This document shows positions 1 to 13,333 of a stretch of 64,000 bases of DNA, piece after piece (position 1 is the first letter of the stretch; the number at the start of each line of letters is the position of its first letter). A program made the position numbers and the translations under genes. Source of the stretch: Acanthaster planci (lineage: Eukaryota > Echinodermata > Asteroidea > Valvatida > Acanthasteridae); contig NW_019091523.1 of the NCBI RefSeq assembly GCF_001949145.1, positions 425,437 through 489,436 on the forward strand. Reading direction: 5' to 3'. The notes beneath the pieces are model-generated. The model searched no databases. It had not been told where the DNA came from and saw only the letters and a program-made list of their open reading frames with translations.

Positions 1-1763
1 GGACTTTTGTGAAGGGAACTTCTAAATTTGAATGAATTAAGTGTTTTCCAGAAAAGTTAGTCTTTAGGCATTTTGTTTTTGGTTCTGTTGCTGTGGTTGA
101 GCTATGAGCTGACCGTGCTTTGTGTTTCATTGCTGGTTGGGCCACAGAATGTGTGAGACCCCAAGGTGGTTGATTTTGTTATCCAAAACCAGTCAGATTG
201 TCATACATGTAGCCAGAGGGTCTGGTGAACAGGCACTAACAGGAGCTCAGTATTGGCCAAATCAGTTCTACATGCATGCCTGGCTCAAGTCCAAATTAAA
301 GAATACACCGCACACTGGACATGTATATTCAAAGTAACAAGTGCTTTAAAAAATGTTTGATTTGGAAACCAGTCTGTTGAAGAGCAGTAAGTGACTAGCA
401 GTGTTGACGTACATGTACTCATCCTTGAGTACAACTCGAGTACTTGACCCATTCTCAACTCTCAGTGCTCAAAAAAAATGCTTGGCTTGTACCTGTACTC
501 AGACTCGTCCCCAAACCTGGCAGTTTGTATTCTGTGCTTGATTCCTGTTCTGGTAAAAAAAATCTAGTATTTTCTGTTTTTGATTGTAACAACTTCAGAA
601 CTGAAAGTCCTTTTTCACGCTGTACATGTACATTTGCTTATCTTTTTATCACTTCTCTGATAATCGAGTCTTCAAGATGGTGAACTGAGTGCTCGTGATA
701 TATTCTATTACAGTTGTACATATTCAAAACTGCCATAATTCTCATGCATGCACACCGGTGAAGCATGCTGTAAGGGAGCGTGCTGAGAGTGTTTTTCATC
801 TGGGAGAGTCCAGCCAGCCGCCGTTGGCATGTTATACTAAAATCCAAAATGTCTGCCTCATTTGGCCCGGACTCAATTTTCAGTACTCAAAAAAAAAAAT
901 AATAATTAGAGATATCAACAGGCAGAAATCATAAACAGGAATTTGGGGATCTTGAAGAATGTTTTGCCAACAGACAGAAATGCTGAACAACACGTACACA
1001 TTCTGAGGTTCATGTCACAAGCACTACCTACAGTGCTTCTAATGTACGTAAAACAATTTATTAATCAGGAAGGAATACTTAATTTGTCTTACACATGTAG
1101 TTTGTACATTTTTTATAAATCAAAGTTCATTTGGTACCTATCCGTCAAGGATTGAGATCTTCAACCTGTGTTGGGTTTTAAATTTGTCTTTTGTTAAATG
1201 CTTATAAAAATCAGGGACTCCAAGTGAAATAAGCTCTCTCCTTAATTCATGTGTTTGTTTCTAGATGCACAGGATGTACATTGAACTAATAGTTGCAACA
1301 TAACTTCAGTTGGTTTTTTTTAGTGTACAATTTGCTCGTACTCGGCCTGTACTCGACTACTCATATACTCACACTTGGTCCATACCTGAATCCTGAAAAA
1401 CTCGGCTTTTGATTTTTGGCCCAGAACTTAACGCAGAAACCTTGGTGCACAGATTTTGGGACTCATGACAACACAGATGATAATTAAGAATTAGCAGGTG
1501 GTATGTGGGGAGGGGTATACCAGTTTATGTAATTTACACATGTAGAATTGACTTTCAGGGTGTGAGCCAGCCAATATCCCCGTTAGGACAGGTGCACTTT
1601 CAGTAACCAGTGTCATTTCAGACTGAAAAATGACACTTTGAACTTGAAAGTATTGGTAGAGGGAAATCTGCCTGTAAAGAAACTGTGTAACATGCAGAAG
1701 ATGGTCTTTTTAGCAGATGTTAGATCTTACATTTTCCAGAAGACTTTATTCATTTTCAAAAAG

Positions 1764-1852
1764 ATGTACATGTTCATGCATGCACAGTGCACATGTACAT
1801 GTACACCTTACATGTATACAATGTACATGTACTTTATCTTACATGTACACAA
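1764..1852. repeat. ACATGT palindromic array
   Basis: Interrupted tandem copies of the hexamer TACATG. Because ACATGT, TGTACA and GTAC are all palindromes, the array reads almost the same on both strands. Smaller clusters follow at about 2102-2128. Confidence 0.85.
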
Positions 1853-4467
1853 GTTTGGGAGCTTATTTCCATACTCTTACTTTAAAATGGTGTATTTAGG
1901 GTTTTTGTACCATTTATGGTCATGTATTTTCCATTTAAGTCGTTTGCAAAAGAACAAAATTACCTCCGAATTTTCCAGGGGACGGGGGGAGGTCTCAGCA
2001 CCAAGGGGGAGGGGTGGAGATGATCACACCCCAGTCAAAAAGTGGGAGGATGCACATTTACAAACGCCAGGTTACACCTCTCCTGCATTCACACCCACGG
2101 ATGTACATGAACGTACATGTACATGTAAGGTACTTTGCTTCTCGGGAAAAAGCACCAGAAATTCCAGTACTATGTACATGAACCACACATGTAGGTTGCA
2201 CTTAGATAATCATGACCTATTTATTGTGGACAGTCATTTGCCTCTCCCCTCCACACTCGGTAGGGGTAACACTGCACTTTTTGCCAAAATCCCCTCTCAT
2301 ATTCAACCACCTGCTCTCATCATGAGGAGGGCCGTTTAGCAAACACTTCTCCAAATTAAATTCAGATTGACATTCCTACTGGGGTCATATCAGCTGTGTT
2401 CGCACTTAGTGCCTGAACGCCTCCTCCGGCTTCAGCTAGTTGCCTCTCTGCATTGAGCAGCAGATGAACTTGGTTTCTGTGTTTCTTCAGTTGCATTGCC
2501 AGAAGGGCTGTACACATCCCAGGGTCTTGGCCAAGATCCTGTCCTGGCACCTGTTGGGTTTGCTTGCCTGCCCAGTCGGCATCTTGATGAAGTTCCTGTC
2601 ATGACTTGAAAAATCTCCTTCTCATACCCTCTCCAGTCCTCAATAATTTACCAGAAGGTTTGGGGGGATTTTTGCAGACTGGATATATGTCATGTTCATG
2701 GCCCACTAATATTTTATGTGGGTCCTTGCATCGCTTGAAAGCTGAATTACCCGTCATATAATATGCTATTAAGTTCCTACAGTCGTAGAATTCTGGTGAA
2801 TTCATGATACCGATTGAGGTAGGGTTGTGTGAGTGTGTGCAACATGAGAACGCTAATGAACCCACCCCTTGTTTGTAATTACAGCTGTCGTGGTATCTCA
2901 GATGCGACCATCTGAATTCAGTGTCACGCCACCGTCCGTGCTGCTGCACAAGTGTTATGCATTCATGTGTTCCATGACTTCCAAGCCCCTTCGGGTCGTT
3001 CCGGCTGCTTTGCGCACTTGCCTGCATTTATGCACGACCCCATTTTCGAGTTTAACATGGACTCCAAGATTTTGGTTTTTTTTGGGCAACGGTATTGGAG
3101 TTCAGGAGGTGTTTTGGATGAAATTTCCCCAAAATCCTGGCAAATGCTTTGGATTCATTAAATCCACACTTGCATGTAAGGTGCGTAATGGATAGATGCA
3201 AGACTGGAACTCATCCGCTGTTGTCCAGCATGGGCCTTGATTTCCTGATTTGGTGCAGTGGTCCTTCGTGTACATGTAATGTTGGCTTTAGGAAGTGATG
3301 GATTTTGTAAGATTTCAGTAATGAACTTTGCTCAATTCAGTGTGTGAGTGTGTGAACCGGATGTTTTGACTCTGAAAAAATGCCACAAGTCTGCATGTAC
3401 ATGTACGTTCAAAATTACTGGTAAATAAAATATCAGACTAAATGTGTTCACAAGCTTGTTGGAAAAAGATTTACTGGTACTTCATCAGTTACGCTGCGCA
3501 GGAATTGATTTAAACATGATATCTTTCTGGGGCAAGTATTAAAGACAGACTAGCCTCATTACTGAACACTACTCAGTGCATGAACTTGCCGACCGGACAT
3601 GTTGCTTCTGAAATGCCAACGGCCAGTGATTGACAAATGCAGTTGGCAAACCTGGGCATCTCTGTGCATCTCTGCCAGTTGGGCCGGGGATGCTGTTGCC
3701 ATGGCAATCTGGCACTTTACAGCACCCGCGGGAAGGTGGGAATTATTGATTTTTTGGCTGTTATGTTAAGGCGGGAGGAGCTGGCGATTGCAGTAGGTTT
3801 TTTCCCTTCCACTCAGGAGGCTTCCAGGCTTTGTTTTTTTCTCTTTTGCCTTGATGGAAGGAGAGGTGCACATGTCGCATACAGCGTACTACGTGTATGA
3901 GTAGCTCAGACGAGAGCAGTTCAAGTCTTCCATTTGTACAAGGGTTCAGTATCTGCTTGTCTGAACCTACAAAACCCTGCTTTTGGAAGCCAATGGGGTA
4001 CATGTATTAGTGTTTCTGCTTTGTTTCATTTCCGGCCTCTTCTACATACATGTACATGCGTGGTGTATACATTTGCAGTCGAAAGTTTGCTATACGCTTA
4101 ACCCGGAAGCATTCAATGACAGTTTTAAAGACTTCACAGATTTCGGACAACTTTTCTCTCAAGCCGATCAGCCAAGATATCTACTCTATTTATATAAACC
4201 TGTAAATAAAGTACTAAGGTACATGTATATTATATGTTTGGATTGATCAGATGCACCAGTAGTAAAGAAAATGTCGCTAAAAGTACAAATTTAAAAATTT
4301 TGATCAAATACATGTACAGTAACTCAATATTATGCAGACTCCATAAAGACTAATGAAAGCCATGTTTGATTCAATATTTCGTTCTTTATTCAGAACATCA
4401 GAACATCTTCAGGAAAGTACATGTACAGTACATTCAAAGTATACCCAGTTGTGCTTTTGACTACCTG

Positions 4468-4514
4468 TTCATGTTCATGTACATGTACATGTCTGTACAG
4501 TACCGTACATGTAT
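4468..4514. repeat. ACATGT palindromic array
   Basis: A run of TACATG units with TGTACAG and CGTACATG variants. It is the same word family as the other arrays in the window. Confidence 0.8.
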
Positions 4515-5154
4515 TCGCTTACTAAAACAACACTTCACAAAATTAAAGTTAAGCAAGACTTGCTGTTAAGCTTTCTATGTACGTACTTATAGAAATTACT
4601 GTAGACCTGCTCATGCTCAAAGTACTAGTATCCTACTAGTGCATGGTATTTATATAACATGAGATTAAAATAGAAAGGAATATAATTTGAATGATACCGG
4701 TACCTTAATCCAAAGAGGCTAGGAACTTCATGAAAGAAAAACAAACCAAATTATGGATCTTCACTCATGGTGATTTGAGAATTCCTCGTGAGGTAATGGA
4801 AAATGTTTGTGAATGGCACAGGATCGTACATGTGCTACGTGCAGGTGTTTGACAGTCCCTCTGAAAACTTCAGTCTGACACTCACCTGAGCAACCTGTGG
4901 ACCAGAAATACCTGGACCAGTAGATGGCCAGTTCTACTCCCTAATGTGACTGGATCAACACAAGTCAGTCCCGATCTTGTTTTATATCCTTCCAAATTTG
5001 GCATTAAAACTTTAGAGCAATCTTGAGCCTGTTGTTCCGATGTACCAATATCAGTCAGTTTGGTATTGTGATAAGGATGGACACTATTGCAAGTGGAAAA
5101 GGCTAAGGTGTCCCGTTGATTTACATTCTGCAAGATTCCTTCAAAGTGTACATG

Positions 5155-5735
5155 TAGCTGCGATGAATTATTTATTCTCTTTGACACAATTTTTGTGTAT
5201 CTTTGTACTTCTCGTCAGTGTACGAAAACCCTTACACACTTTGGTTACATGCGTTGAAAAGTGCACACTTTTAAAGAATCAAAATTATCCATGTTTTCCC
5301 TGACAATTGAGGGCGCTGTTGCTGTGAAATCATTTAGAGAAGACAGGTTCAGCGCATAGGTACATGTATTTCAGTTCAAATTGTGAACCGAGAATTTACT
5401 AACTGAAATCATTTCTGAGAGAGGGATTGATGGGTTCTTATTGCTATGCACATAAACAACAATGAGTCGGCAAAGAAGGGAAAACTTAGTGCAGGAAAAT
5501 CTACAAAAGGCAGGACTTTTTTGTGTACAAACCAATGTAACATTGAGGCTTCTTCCTAAGATGACATCACGGTTTTGCTGATGAATATGGAAATATCATT
5601 AGCATAAAAACCAAAAAAGCATTGAAATGCCCTTGAAATAGTGAAACCAAAGTTGAAAATAAGATTTATTGAGGCACAAAGGTGCATTTTACAGGTTTGT
5701 AATCAAAAACATTGATCACCTTTAAAGGCCTTTAA
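5155..5735 (+). repeat. dispersed repeat, copy 1 of 2
   Basis: This sequence reappears in the same orientation at about 40251-40840. Shared blocks in order include GTAGCTGC..ATGAATT, GAGGGC..GTTGCTGTGAA, TTCAAATTGTGAACC, AATCTACAAAA, CAATGTAACATTG, CTTCTTCCT..ATGACATCAC, ATGAATATGGAAATA and AGCATAAAAACC. The copies differ by substitutions and small indels, so this is an old interspersed element rather than an assembly duplicate. I see no open frame of note and no clear terminal repeats, so the class is unknown. Confidence 0.85.
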
Positions 5736-5830
5736 TTCATTGTGGCTCTGGTGGGACTGACAAATTGTTTTGTTACTGCGGAATAAATCTTCTACAGAAG
5801 CTGGCAATTTTGTTGTTTTGTTTGCTGGCA

Positions 5831-5893
5831 AATGTACATGTACTGGTACATGTACATTTACGGTATGCATAAATATACATGTACATGTACATT
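5831..5893. repeat. ACATGT palindromic array
   Basis: Two clusters of TACATG units, at about 5832-5857 and 5875-5893, separated by a short AT-rich piece and lying just downstream of dispersed repeat copy 1. Confidence 0.8.
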
Positions 5894-6146
5894 TCTGTGA
5901 AACATACCGGTATGCCATGTTGCCTTTCTCTCTTAGAAATGTGTAAACTTTCAGATCGAAAGGAAATTTAATGGAAACACACAGCAAAAAGCCTTGCATT
6001 TTAAAATTGTTGCATTGTGGTAACTTATGCAATAACTGGAGAGGTGTAACTTAAGACGACAACCATCTGCCTCCCACTTGGGCGAGTTCATGCTCCTGTG
6101 CCTAGCCGATGATGGATCAACCCATCAAGGCCCTGGCTGCAGGAGA

Positions 6147-6250
6147 CAGAGAGAGAGAGAGAGCAAATGAGGAGATGGGAAGGATGAAGAAAGAGATGAC
6201 AGAAAGGGAATGAGGAATGGAAAGATGGAGAGGAAGGAGGCGAGAAGATG
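6147..6250 (+). repeat. purine-rich GA tract
   Basis: A GAGAGAGAGAGA core is followed by about 80 bases of almost pure purine on the + strand (GGAGATGGGAAGGATGAAG and similar). It is a simple or low-complexity repeat within an intron. Confidence 0.75.
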
Positions 6251-7022
6251 ATTAGACTGGAGGATCGGAATTATTGTTCTGAACGCTAAGAATGTGAAAG
6301 CTTGATGGAGTCATGACATACACGGTTGTGGTTTCATTACTTGGAACCGTACTGTTGACATGTATGTACTCCCCAGTATTCGTTGTAGTTTCTGGCGGAG
6401 CGAGGATGTCTTTGATGTTTTGCGGAATAACAGATGAGAAACAACGCCCACGCAATAGTTGTTTTTATACTTTTGAGGTTTTTGAAATAAAATGAAAAGA
6501 AAAATTACTCAAGCCATTTTTTTCCCCCTTTTTTGCGCATGTGTAATGGAGAAAAAGATTCTGATCTGGAAAAACAAGTAGCAAATAATGTCCACTCCAA
6601 AAGTGCACAAAAATGACAGAAATTTTAAGCTTTGGAGCACAGAGCTTGGTGCTCTGTTCTTCATGAAATATCCAGGTACTAGTACATGTACTTTTTTTGC
6701 CCTTTCTAGCACTACTTATCTTCCTACTCTGTCCATCAGGTTTCCCAAACTGTCTGTTAGAGTCCTTTGACTTCACATGACGTTTTTAATCCTTCAAACC
6801 TCAGTTTGAAGATAATTTCCGTTAACTGACAGCTCCCGCGAGCCTCACGCTAATTAATTGTGGGAAGCTCTGTGCTGTTCTTCTCCTTGGTTGTCAAAGG
6901 GAAAGACTTTTTTCATATATTATGGGGAAGGGTTTTGTCTCCTGTTTTCTGATATTGTCCGCATTGTGTAGCGTTCTTCGTTGCATTTGATTTTGGATGT
7001 TTATGTCTCTGTTTCATTGCAG

Positions 7023-7086
7023 GGACTGTCGTTCGACTAACCTCCTCGGTGCATACAAGGAATCACACTCGGATGACATCACCCAG
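7023..7086 (+). CDS. WDR89: WDR89 exon A (first visible exon)
   Basis: First of seven visible coding exons of WD repeat-containing protein 89. The acceptor is ..TTGCAG and the donor GTAAAT. One base completes a codon from an upstream exon, followed by 21 codons ending NLLGAYKESHSDDITQ. As I recall it, human WDR89 has LGAYSETHSDDVTQ at this point, just before a WD blade. The whole visible part is 261 residues in WD40 blades of a predicted beta-propeller. WDR89 is a poorly characterised WD40 protein, presumably a scaffold, and no enzymatic role is known to me. The N-terminal blades (about 160 residues in human) are not in this window. The family assignment is firm; function is inferred only from the fold. 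Confidence 0.9.
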
Positions 7087-10000
7087 GTAAATATATCCAG
7101 AATATGAACTGCCTGGCATTTGTTGATGAGATGGGCAGAGAAAGCTTTGAAGGCTGACTATTACACATCCTGACATGTATTGTCCGTATGTCACATTAAT
7201 TGCACCTGTTTGAGTAGCCAAAATCCATTCGTTTGGCTCCCAGGCTCAGTGCATCACCAAACGTATAATCCCAAACATCCCCATAGTCATTGTAATAAAC
7301 TGTTTCTACTCCTGAAAGTGGATGCTAAATCATTAGTCCGGCTTCTGTTACCCGCAGGTCCAAGCAAAACTGTACGCTTTCTTCGACGCAAACTCCCCGG
7401 GTGTCTTTGCATCGTTTCATGTTGTCCGAGTTAAAAAAAAAAAATTACAAATAAATAAACTTTAGTATGTGTGTATTGGTGGGGGCATTAACAGATGGGA
7501 GGGGGTATTGTGTTATGATTCAGCTACATGTAGCAGGGAAAGTCGTTGCCGCACATCTACATCTGTCTATCCCTTTGGTTCCCCTTTCCTACTCGTAGTC
7601 TCGTTTGTATTTGCTCATTCCCCGAGTCCTGTTGCGCGTGGTCGTGCACCGTCTTGTTGATACAGCAAATGATGTTTGCATTATCAAGAGTAGAATGGCT
7701 ACTTAGCCTTTGGTTCAAGGAGTGCCCCCCCCCCCCCATTAAACAAACTGCAGGGAAGTGATTCTGCGCTCGGTGTCACTTCTTCGCGCCGTTAGCACTA
7801 TAGACTGCCTCTCTGGTGGGTTCATTTGTGGAAGAATGCTGTCCTTGCCTCATTGGCTGTTTGTTTTTGTAGATGGTGGGTCGCAGATAGACAGTAAGGT
7901 GTAGTCAAAGACAGCCTCTTTATGAAAGTGGGCTGTCCTCACATGTGTCAATTAAGTCTGACAATATTTCATATTCAAACATACTTTCAATTGAACTAAC
8001 CACATGTATTTGGGGAAGTGATAATTGATTATGGTACTTTGCATGTAGGAACTGCGTTGCCTACTGGTGTTGCATTTTCCGTGAACTACATGTACAAATG
8101 CATGCTTGGTGTTGAACAGGAATTGGAAAGAGGGGGGGTCGGTATTTAATTTTCCCCAGTGCCATGGTTCTTGAGTGAGAAAAGCATGATGCCATATTTG
8201 AATCGGTGGTCTTTACCCCAAAAACCGTTACCCCCCAAAAAGACACGGAAATGGGTAAAAAGTTATACATTGCAAATGGCTCTGGTGTTCAGGAAATCTT
8301 TGATAAAGTTTTTTAGCTTTGTTTTGGGTTCATTTTTTGGGTGGGTGAAAAATGGGGTAAAGAGGAATTCTCTGGAAAGATAGTTAGAAATTTCTAGACT
8401 GGAAAAGGTCCGGAAAAATCTGGCATTTGGAGAAAAATCCTTGGAGACATTATTCAAAGTACAATATGGTACTGGTACATCAACATTTGTCGTCTGGCAT
8501 CGTTGTGAAATGGATACTCACCTGAGGATGAAAGCCATGAGGAAATTGAAAAAGAAAAATTTAATTTACGAGCCTTTGGTTGTTTTGTTCTGCGTGTATG
8601 TTATGGAGCTCGTGGACTTGGAAAATGTTATGCCTTTCAAAACAGTATGATCACTTGAATCTCCCTGGGGCCTAGTATACACAAGTCAGGAGCATTTACG
8701 TAGCAGTCCCAGTAGTCAGACTTGACAAGCAGGCTTGGGTTAATCAGTGCTTTGACTTGTACGCATCTCATTTGAGGGTGATGCGATCAGGCTTCTGTCT
8801 CGGTTATTTTAACCTATTGGAAATCTGTACTGAATTTGTACTTTTATTATTTTAATTGCTTAAATTCAGGATTGAATCTGTTTGCTTTCTTATTTTATCC
8901 TTTCTGAAAGTCAAAGTGTGTTGATGCTTGGTGCAAATTGAAATGTGAGTTTATATAAATGAGTGGTGTCACAGTGCACACAAAAATTGCCCCAAAATGG
9001 AAATACCAGTACTTCACTTCAGGCAGATTTAAAGTTAATGTTTGGTGAGGATGTCCGAATATACCTTTTTCCCCTGCAAGTTACGGTTTGCGTGTTCTCA
9101 GTCCCTTTGAGTGGAAATTGAAAGTCTGCATTGTTGGCTTTGATGCAACCTTCTGATTGGTCAGTTTGTGAAGTACCTCTCTGTGTGCTGAGAGCTGACT
9201 TTTGACCATTCCACTCCTGAGGACTACCAGAGCACACCGGTCAAAGCGTTGAGTTCACACTAACTGTTATCAGAACCATACTTCTTCAAAGTATCTATCC
9301 ACATGGTGTTACCACAAGCCCTCTCTTTTGACTGTTTGTTGAGCATTCACTTTCTGGAAAGAGAAATCATTATGCTGATTGCACATCCATGTATTTATCA
9401 GTATTTCTGGTTCATGAATATTCATTGCTTGTTCTGTTTTCTCCTCTCCTGGTCATGTTCCTTGACTTATGCCAACAGCAAAACCCATTTGTCATTCAGC
9501 AGGTACTTTTTATATACCAACTGTCGTTATCATTGTCATTCTCTGCATGGCTTTGAGTGCATGATTAGTAATTTCAGCCCACGTGTGCATGCTTACATTC
9601 CTCCCCTTTCTATCCCCTTGCCCCTCCCCCCACAAAGATCATGAAAAGAAGTCTGCAGACGAAGAATTATTTTTGATATTGATGAGAAGACCATGCATCG
9701 TACCTGTAGGTGCTACATATGTCAGACTAACTCTACGTACATGTATACACATTGATGTGATTCATTGACGTGTATAATTTGCCCAAGTTCCTAATTATTG
9801 TTAGAAGTTTTCTTTAGAGTGATGGAAACGCTCGGAATGTGGTAGTAGGGTCGAAACAGTTTGGTAGACAAGCGAGGCATTCCAAAAATGGCCTCTTCGA
9901 TTATCATTAGCCCTTGGATGTACACAGTACAGGTACATGTACATGTACCATTTCATGTAAACTGCAGAGTGCATACATGCTCATGTATGAATATGAACAA

Positions 10001-11656
10001 ACCCTTATACATGTACATGTACATGCAAGACTTGGTCATTGCATAAACCTTGTACCTTATATTTATCTGACCAAAGCCGTGCCATTTTCATTTCTAATTG
10101 ATGTGCATGTCTAATTGATGTACATTATTAATGGATATATACACAGTGTACTTTCATGGTTGTGTATTGGCGCATGATCGAAGTGCTACTAGGCTTTACA
10201 ACCGAGACCGCCAGCGTGGTAGAATTGCATTTGCCCTTAATCTTCCAAATCTAAGCTAATGCAGTAAATTAATGGTGATTTCTCCATGCTTGAAGAACGT
10301 TGAGACATGAAGCTTTATGGATACCGTAGGTGAAATAACAGCAGAGCCTGTCCACTGTTCCTTTTACATAGAAGTTGATGCTCCTTGAAAAAAAATGAAG
10401 TGTAGAGAATGTGTCACTGATATGTACAAGTTTACTGAAGAGTAGAGGGTTTTAAGGATTTTGGAAGGTTCTCACTCTGCAAGAATGCCAAAGGAGTTGG
10501 GGCTCTTCCATCAAATTGATAGACATTTAGACATTGGACTTCAAGAGATTGAAGTTTATTAATGGTGGAAACAAGTGCCAAATCTTGATTGTTTTTTTGT
10601 CTGTTTTTGTCGCCGTGTGGTGCATGATAGACCTAGGAATGTGCCTACATACGATTGAGTACTGCTTTTGCAGTGTCAGATTTGTCACATGTTAAGCTCG
10701 GGGAAAAGTGTGTTTTAAATTAAAGAGGAAAACTCTTTGTATTTGTAGCGACGCTTACAGTTTCAGAAAGAAGCTTCCCAAAACGAGGCTTTGAAATTGA
10801 ATCGAACTTGGCAGCGCAAAGTTCATCGCAATTGCAATATTGATAAAAATCATCTCTGCACAGAACACGAGGCATAGTGGCAAGGCGTGGTTTTTTTGTC
10901 AATGTTGATAACATCTTGTCCGAGATGTCATGGCTTTGTAATCTGTGATATCTCTCTTGGACGCCCATCAAAACAGCACTCTGTGTTATGCTGCCTGCAC
11001 CTCAGAAGATTGTTCCTGTCGTGTCACTGAAGCTGTCCCCTTATATCCTTTATTATTCCCAGTGTAGTTTGTGAAGCCGTGTTGTGTATGGGTAAAGACC
11101 TGCGTTCCTGTTTAGTAACACAGTTTGTCAGTAATTTTTTTTTATATCATCATGTACATGTACTGGTAAATTTGCCTTTTTTGCTTTTTTTTTAAAGAAA
11201 TTATGCTATATCTTTAATTTTGATATTTATTTTCTCATAATTTTGGCTGACTTCAGTCTATTGGTGTATGCACATACACAACTTATTTACTGCAAATTTG
11301 TTGGTATGTATTTCTTGAAAAATGTGAGAAAACTATGTTTATTCCATTCGCAAAATATTTTCTGTGGTGAAAATGGTGAGACATTTTGGTCATTAAGAAC
11401 ATGTACTTTCTCAAATAACAGCTTATCGGCTATCATAGTGCATCTAAATCCCTTACTTCTAGATCTGGGTGGGAACCAGTCTCACTGGTTCTCGTACTGT
11501 ATTAGCCGTCATTAAGATGATGTTCGGCACAACTGAGTGGGCATTTGGGTATTCAGGCATGAAGTTCATGTCTGAATGCCCACGGTGTGTGTCTGAAGCC
11601 CCATCTCCATAATCTGCCTAAGCCACATTCATCATCTTGGTCCATCTTCTTCGCAG
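7087..11656 (+). other. WDR89 intron
   Basis: About 4.6 kb between two WDR89 exons. It holds scattered ACATGT words (notably 9931-10025) and homopolymer runs. A short imperfect foldback around 11538-11582 has arms starting GTGGGCATT. I see no additional exon of the gene and no other gene. Confidence 0.75.
9931..10026. repeat. ACATGT palindromic array pair
   Basis: Two runs of TACATG units (about 9931-9958 and 10009-10026) flank a short stretch with ATGAATATGAAC. They lie in a WDR89 intron. Confidence 0.75.
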
Positions 11657-11788
11657 GTGAGGTTTCACCCCAATAAGCCAGAAAGCCTGGCAACCGGGTC
11701 GACGGATGGCCTGGTCTGTCTCTTTGACATCAGTCAGAGTAGCGAGGAGGATGCATTAGTCACCACCCTGAACTCAGAGTCCTCAGTG
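11657..11788 (+). CDS. WDR89: WDR89 exon B
   Basis: 44 codons in phase 0, with acceptor TTCGCAG and donor GTGAGT. The product begins VRFHPNKPESLATGSTDGLV and continues CLFDISQSSEEDALVTTLN to SESSV, visible residues 22-65. This is a typical WD blade (GS-DG-V-LFD core). It aligns with human VRFHPSNPNMVVSGSSDGLV and the EEDALVTT segment that follows, which is the strongest evidence for the gene's identity. Confidence 0.93.
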
Positions 11789-12702
11789 GTGAGTATGGAG
11801 GACAAGATGCACCACCCTGTAGATCCTTAACCGTTACCAATGTTCAGTTGTTATTGGATCAATGCAAAACACAGACAAGACAAAGTTTTGTATCCACAGA
11901 ATGAAAAACCATACCGTTGTTTTTTGAGTTTGTTTTTTCAAGCTTACATGAATTACCAGTGTGTGTGTGAAAGTTGAAGGGATTTTGGAATGTTGTTTCT
12001 CAATCCAGTCATCTCTGAAAATGTTTGTTTCATGCAAAGGTTAAATGCGTACATTCTAACCATTCCCAAGTTTTAGACTGCCTATCTGGGATTGGCGTCC
12101 CCATTTGGAGAAGCATCCAATGCATGTGGGAGGCCAAATGTTGATTGTACACCACAAACAAATGAAATGCAGAGTTGCATAATTAATTACCACAGAGTTA
12201 ATTGTCCAGAGTCCCCTGGACTGTCAGGTGCATATCTATGTTATTTATGACCTCTTGTTGACAATTTGATGCTTTTGACACGTGCAGATCATGGTAAAAC
12301 TTGATGTGTCTGTCAACATATTTCAACTGTACTGTACATGTAGTTTCCATGATACGCATGTACTTAATTTTATAGGACTCTTTAGGTCTGAAATCTGCTA
12401 AGCAAAGATACTATTTGCTTCATGTATAAAAATGGGTTACCAGCCACTGTGGGAGTTTGTTTTGCGGTAGATTCATGCAGCAGTTTTCTTTTGTGATTTT
12501 TTGAGAACCTGAAATGAACCATGAAGATCGACAATCCACAAACTCAAAAGAGAGGACTGATACGGGGTACCAACATAAACTTGTTCCCGTTGCTCGGCTT
12601 CACCTGCAAACCTTCAAATCTAAACCAGCCCAAATATCTCACAGTTTGTATGTATCAGTGTTTCCTAACCTACTGTTTCATTTTGTCGTCCTGGCTCTCC
12701 AG
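11789..12702 (+). other. WDR89 intron
   Basis: About 0.9 kb between exons. I see no gene, and only one or two isolated ACATGT words. Confidence 0.8.
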
Positions 12703-12789
12703 AGTCGGATTGGCTGGTGCGGAACCAACAGCGAGTATCTTTATTGTCTGACGCACACAGAGACAATTCTGATATGGGATGCTGTGGAG
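12703..12789 (+). CDS. WDR89: WDR89 exon C
   Basis: 29 codons in phase 0, with acceptor CTCTCCAG and donor GTAAGA. The product SRIGWCGTNSEYLYCLTHTE then TILIWDAVE (visible residues 66-94) forms the next blade and ends in the WD dipeptide. Human has SCIGWSGKGYKQIYCMTHDE here. The open frame extends through both introns from about 12514 to 13092, but only this central part is conserved. Confidence 0.9.
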
Positions 12790-13288
12790 GTAAGAGCAAA
12801 TGCTGTGATTTACATATCAGGAGACTTTGAGACGCTTGGCAGCGGCAAACGTCCGTCTGTTCCTTCTTTTCCAGTTCTGGGCATGCGTGAGTTGTGCCGA
12901 GTATGGGTGCATAGTTCTGAGCACGGGGTTGTGAAAAAGGGCCGGTATGTCTGCTGCCTCCAGCGTTTCAAAGTCTCTCATTGGGAAGCTTATATCTATA
13001 ACCCTGGGAAAGTTCCATTTTCGGCTGCAGAGGAATCACTGTCTTCAATGTGGGGCCAAGGTGTTCAGCGTTTTCAGTCAGTTGTGACATGAGATCTAGA
13101 GCTCAAGGAGCTGGAAAGGAAGCTGAGATTTTTAAGAGGCTCCTATGTGAGTCTGTTAACCCTCACCCGTACAATAACCCTCAACCTCTGACCCTAGTGT
13201 ATGCCATGGATATGGCAGGCAATACATGCTGCTTTTTGCAGCCCATTAGCAGATGATTCACGATGTTGTGTTATCTCTTCCCAAACAG
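12790..13288 (+). other. WDR89 intron
   Basis: About 0.5 kb. An accidental open frame continues from the exon to 13092, but it shows no similarity to the family. Nothing else is seen. Confidence 0.75.
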
Positions 13289-13333
13289 TCAACGGTGCTG
13301 ACAAGGTTCGACGACGTCAGAGAAAAGCTTGCA
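13289..13333 (+). CDS. WDR89: WDR89 exon D (45 nt)
   Basis: A very short exon of 15 codons, STVLTRFDDVREKLA, visible residues 95-109. Acceptor CCAAACAG, donor GTAAGT, phase 0 on both sides. It matches the short human segment VTRLNIQDVRE. Phase and homology both require it between exons C and E. Confidence 0.85.

Larger units (their letters stand above)
1..7022 (+). other. WDR89 upstream intron, no exon recognised
   Basis: This stretch lies before the first WDR89 exon that I can identify. I looked for the preceding WDR89 segment (a blade ending in an FWD-like motif, needed in phase with the exon at 7023) and did not find it, so the 5' exons are probably upstream of the window. Open frames here are short, and several simply translate TACATG repeats. 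The stretch contains many ACATGT arrays, one copy of a dispersed repeat (5155-5735) and a purine-rich tract around 6147-6250. Confidence 0.6.

Noticed and set aside
1638-2339. 233-residue open frame, the longest in the first 20 kb outside coding exons
   Set aside because: Much of it translates TACATG arrays into Cys-Thr or Met-Tyr runs; no family similarity, and it lies in a WDR89 intron.
2599-3027. 142-residue - strand frame as a gene
   Set aside because: No recognised domain, no supporting splice structure, low-complexity-free but unconserved to my eye; left unannotated.
12514-13092. 192-residue frame as a single exon
   Set aside because: Only 12703-12789 is conserved with WDR89 and bounded by good splice sites; the rest is chance open frame.
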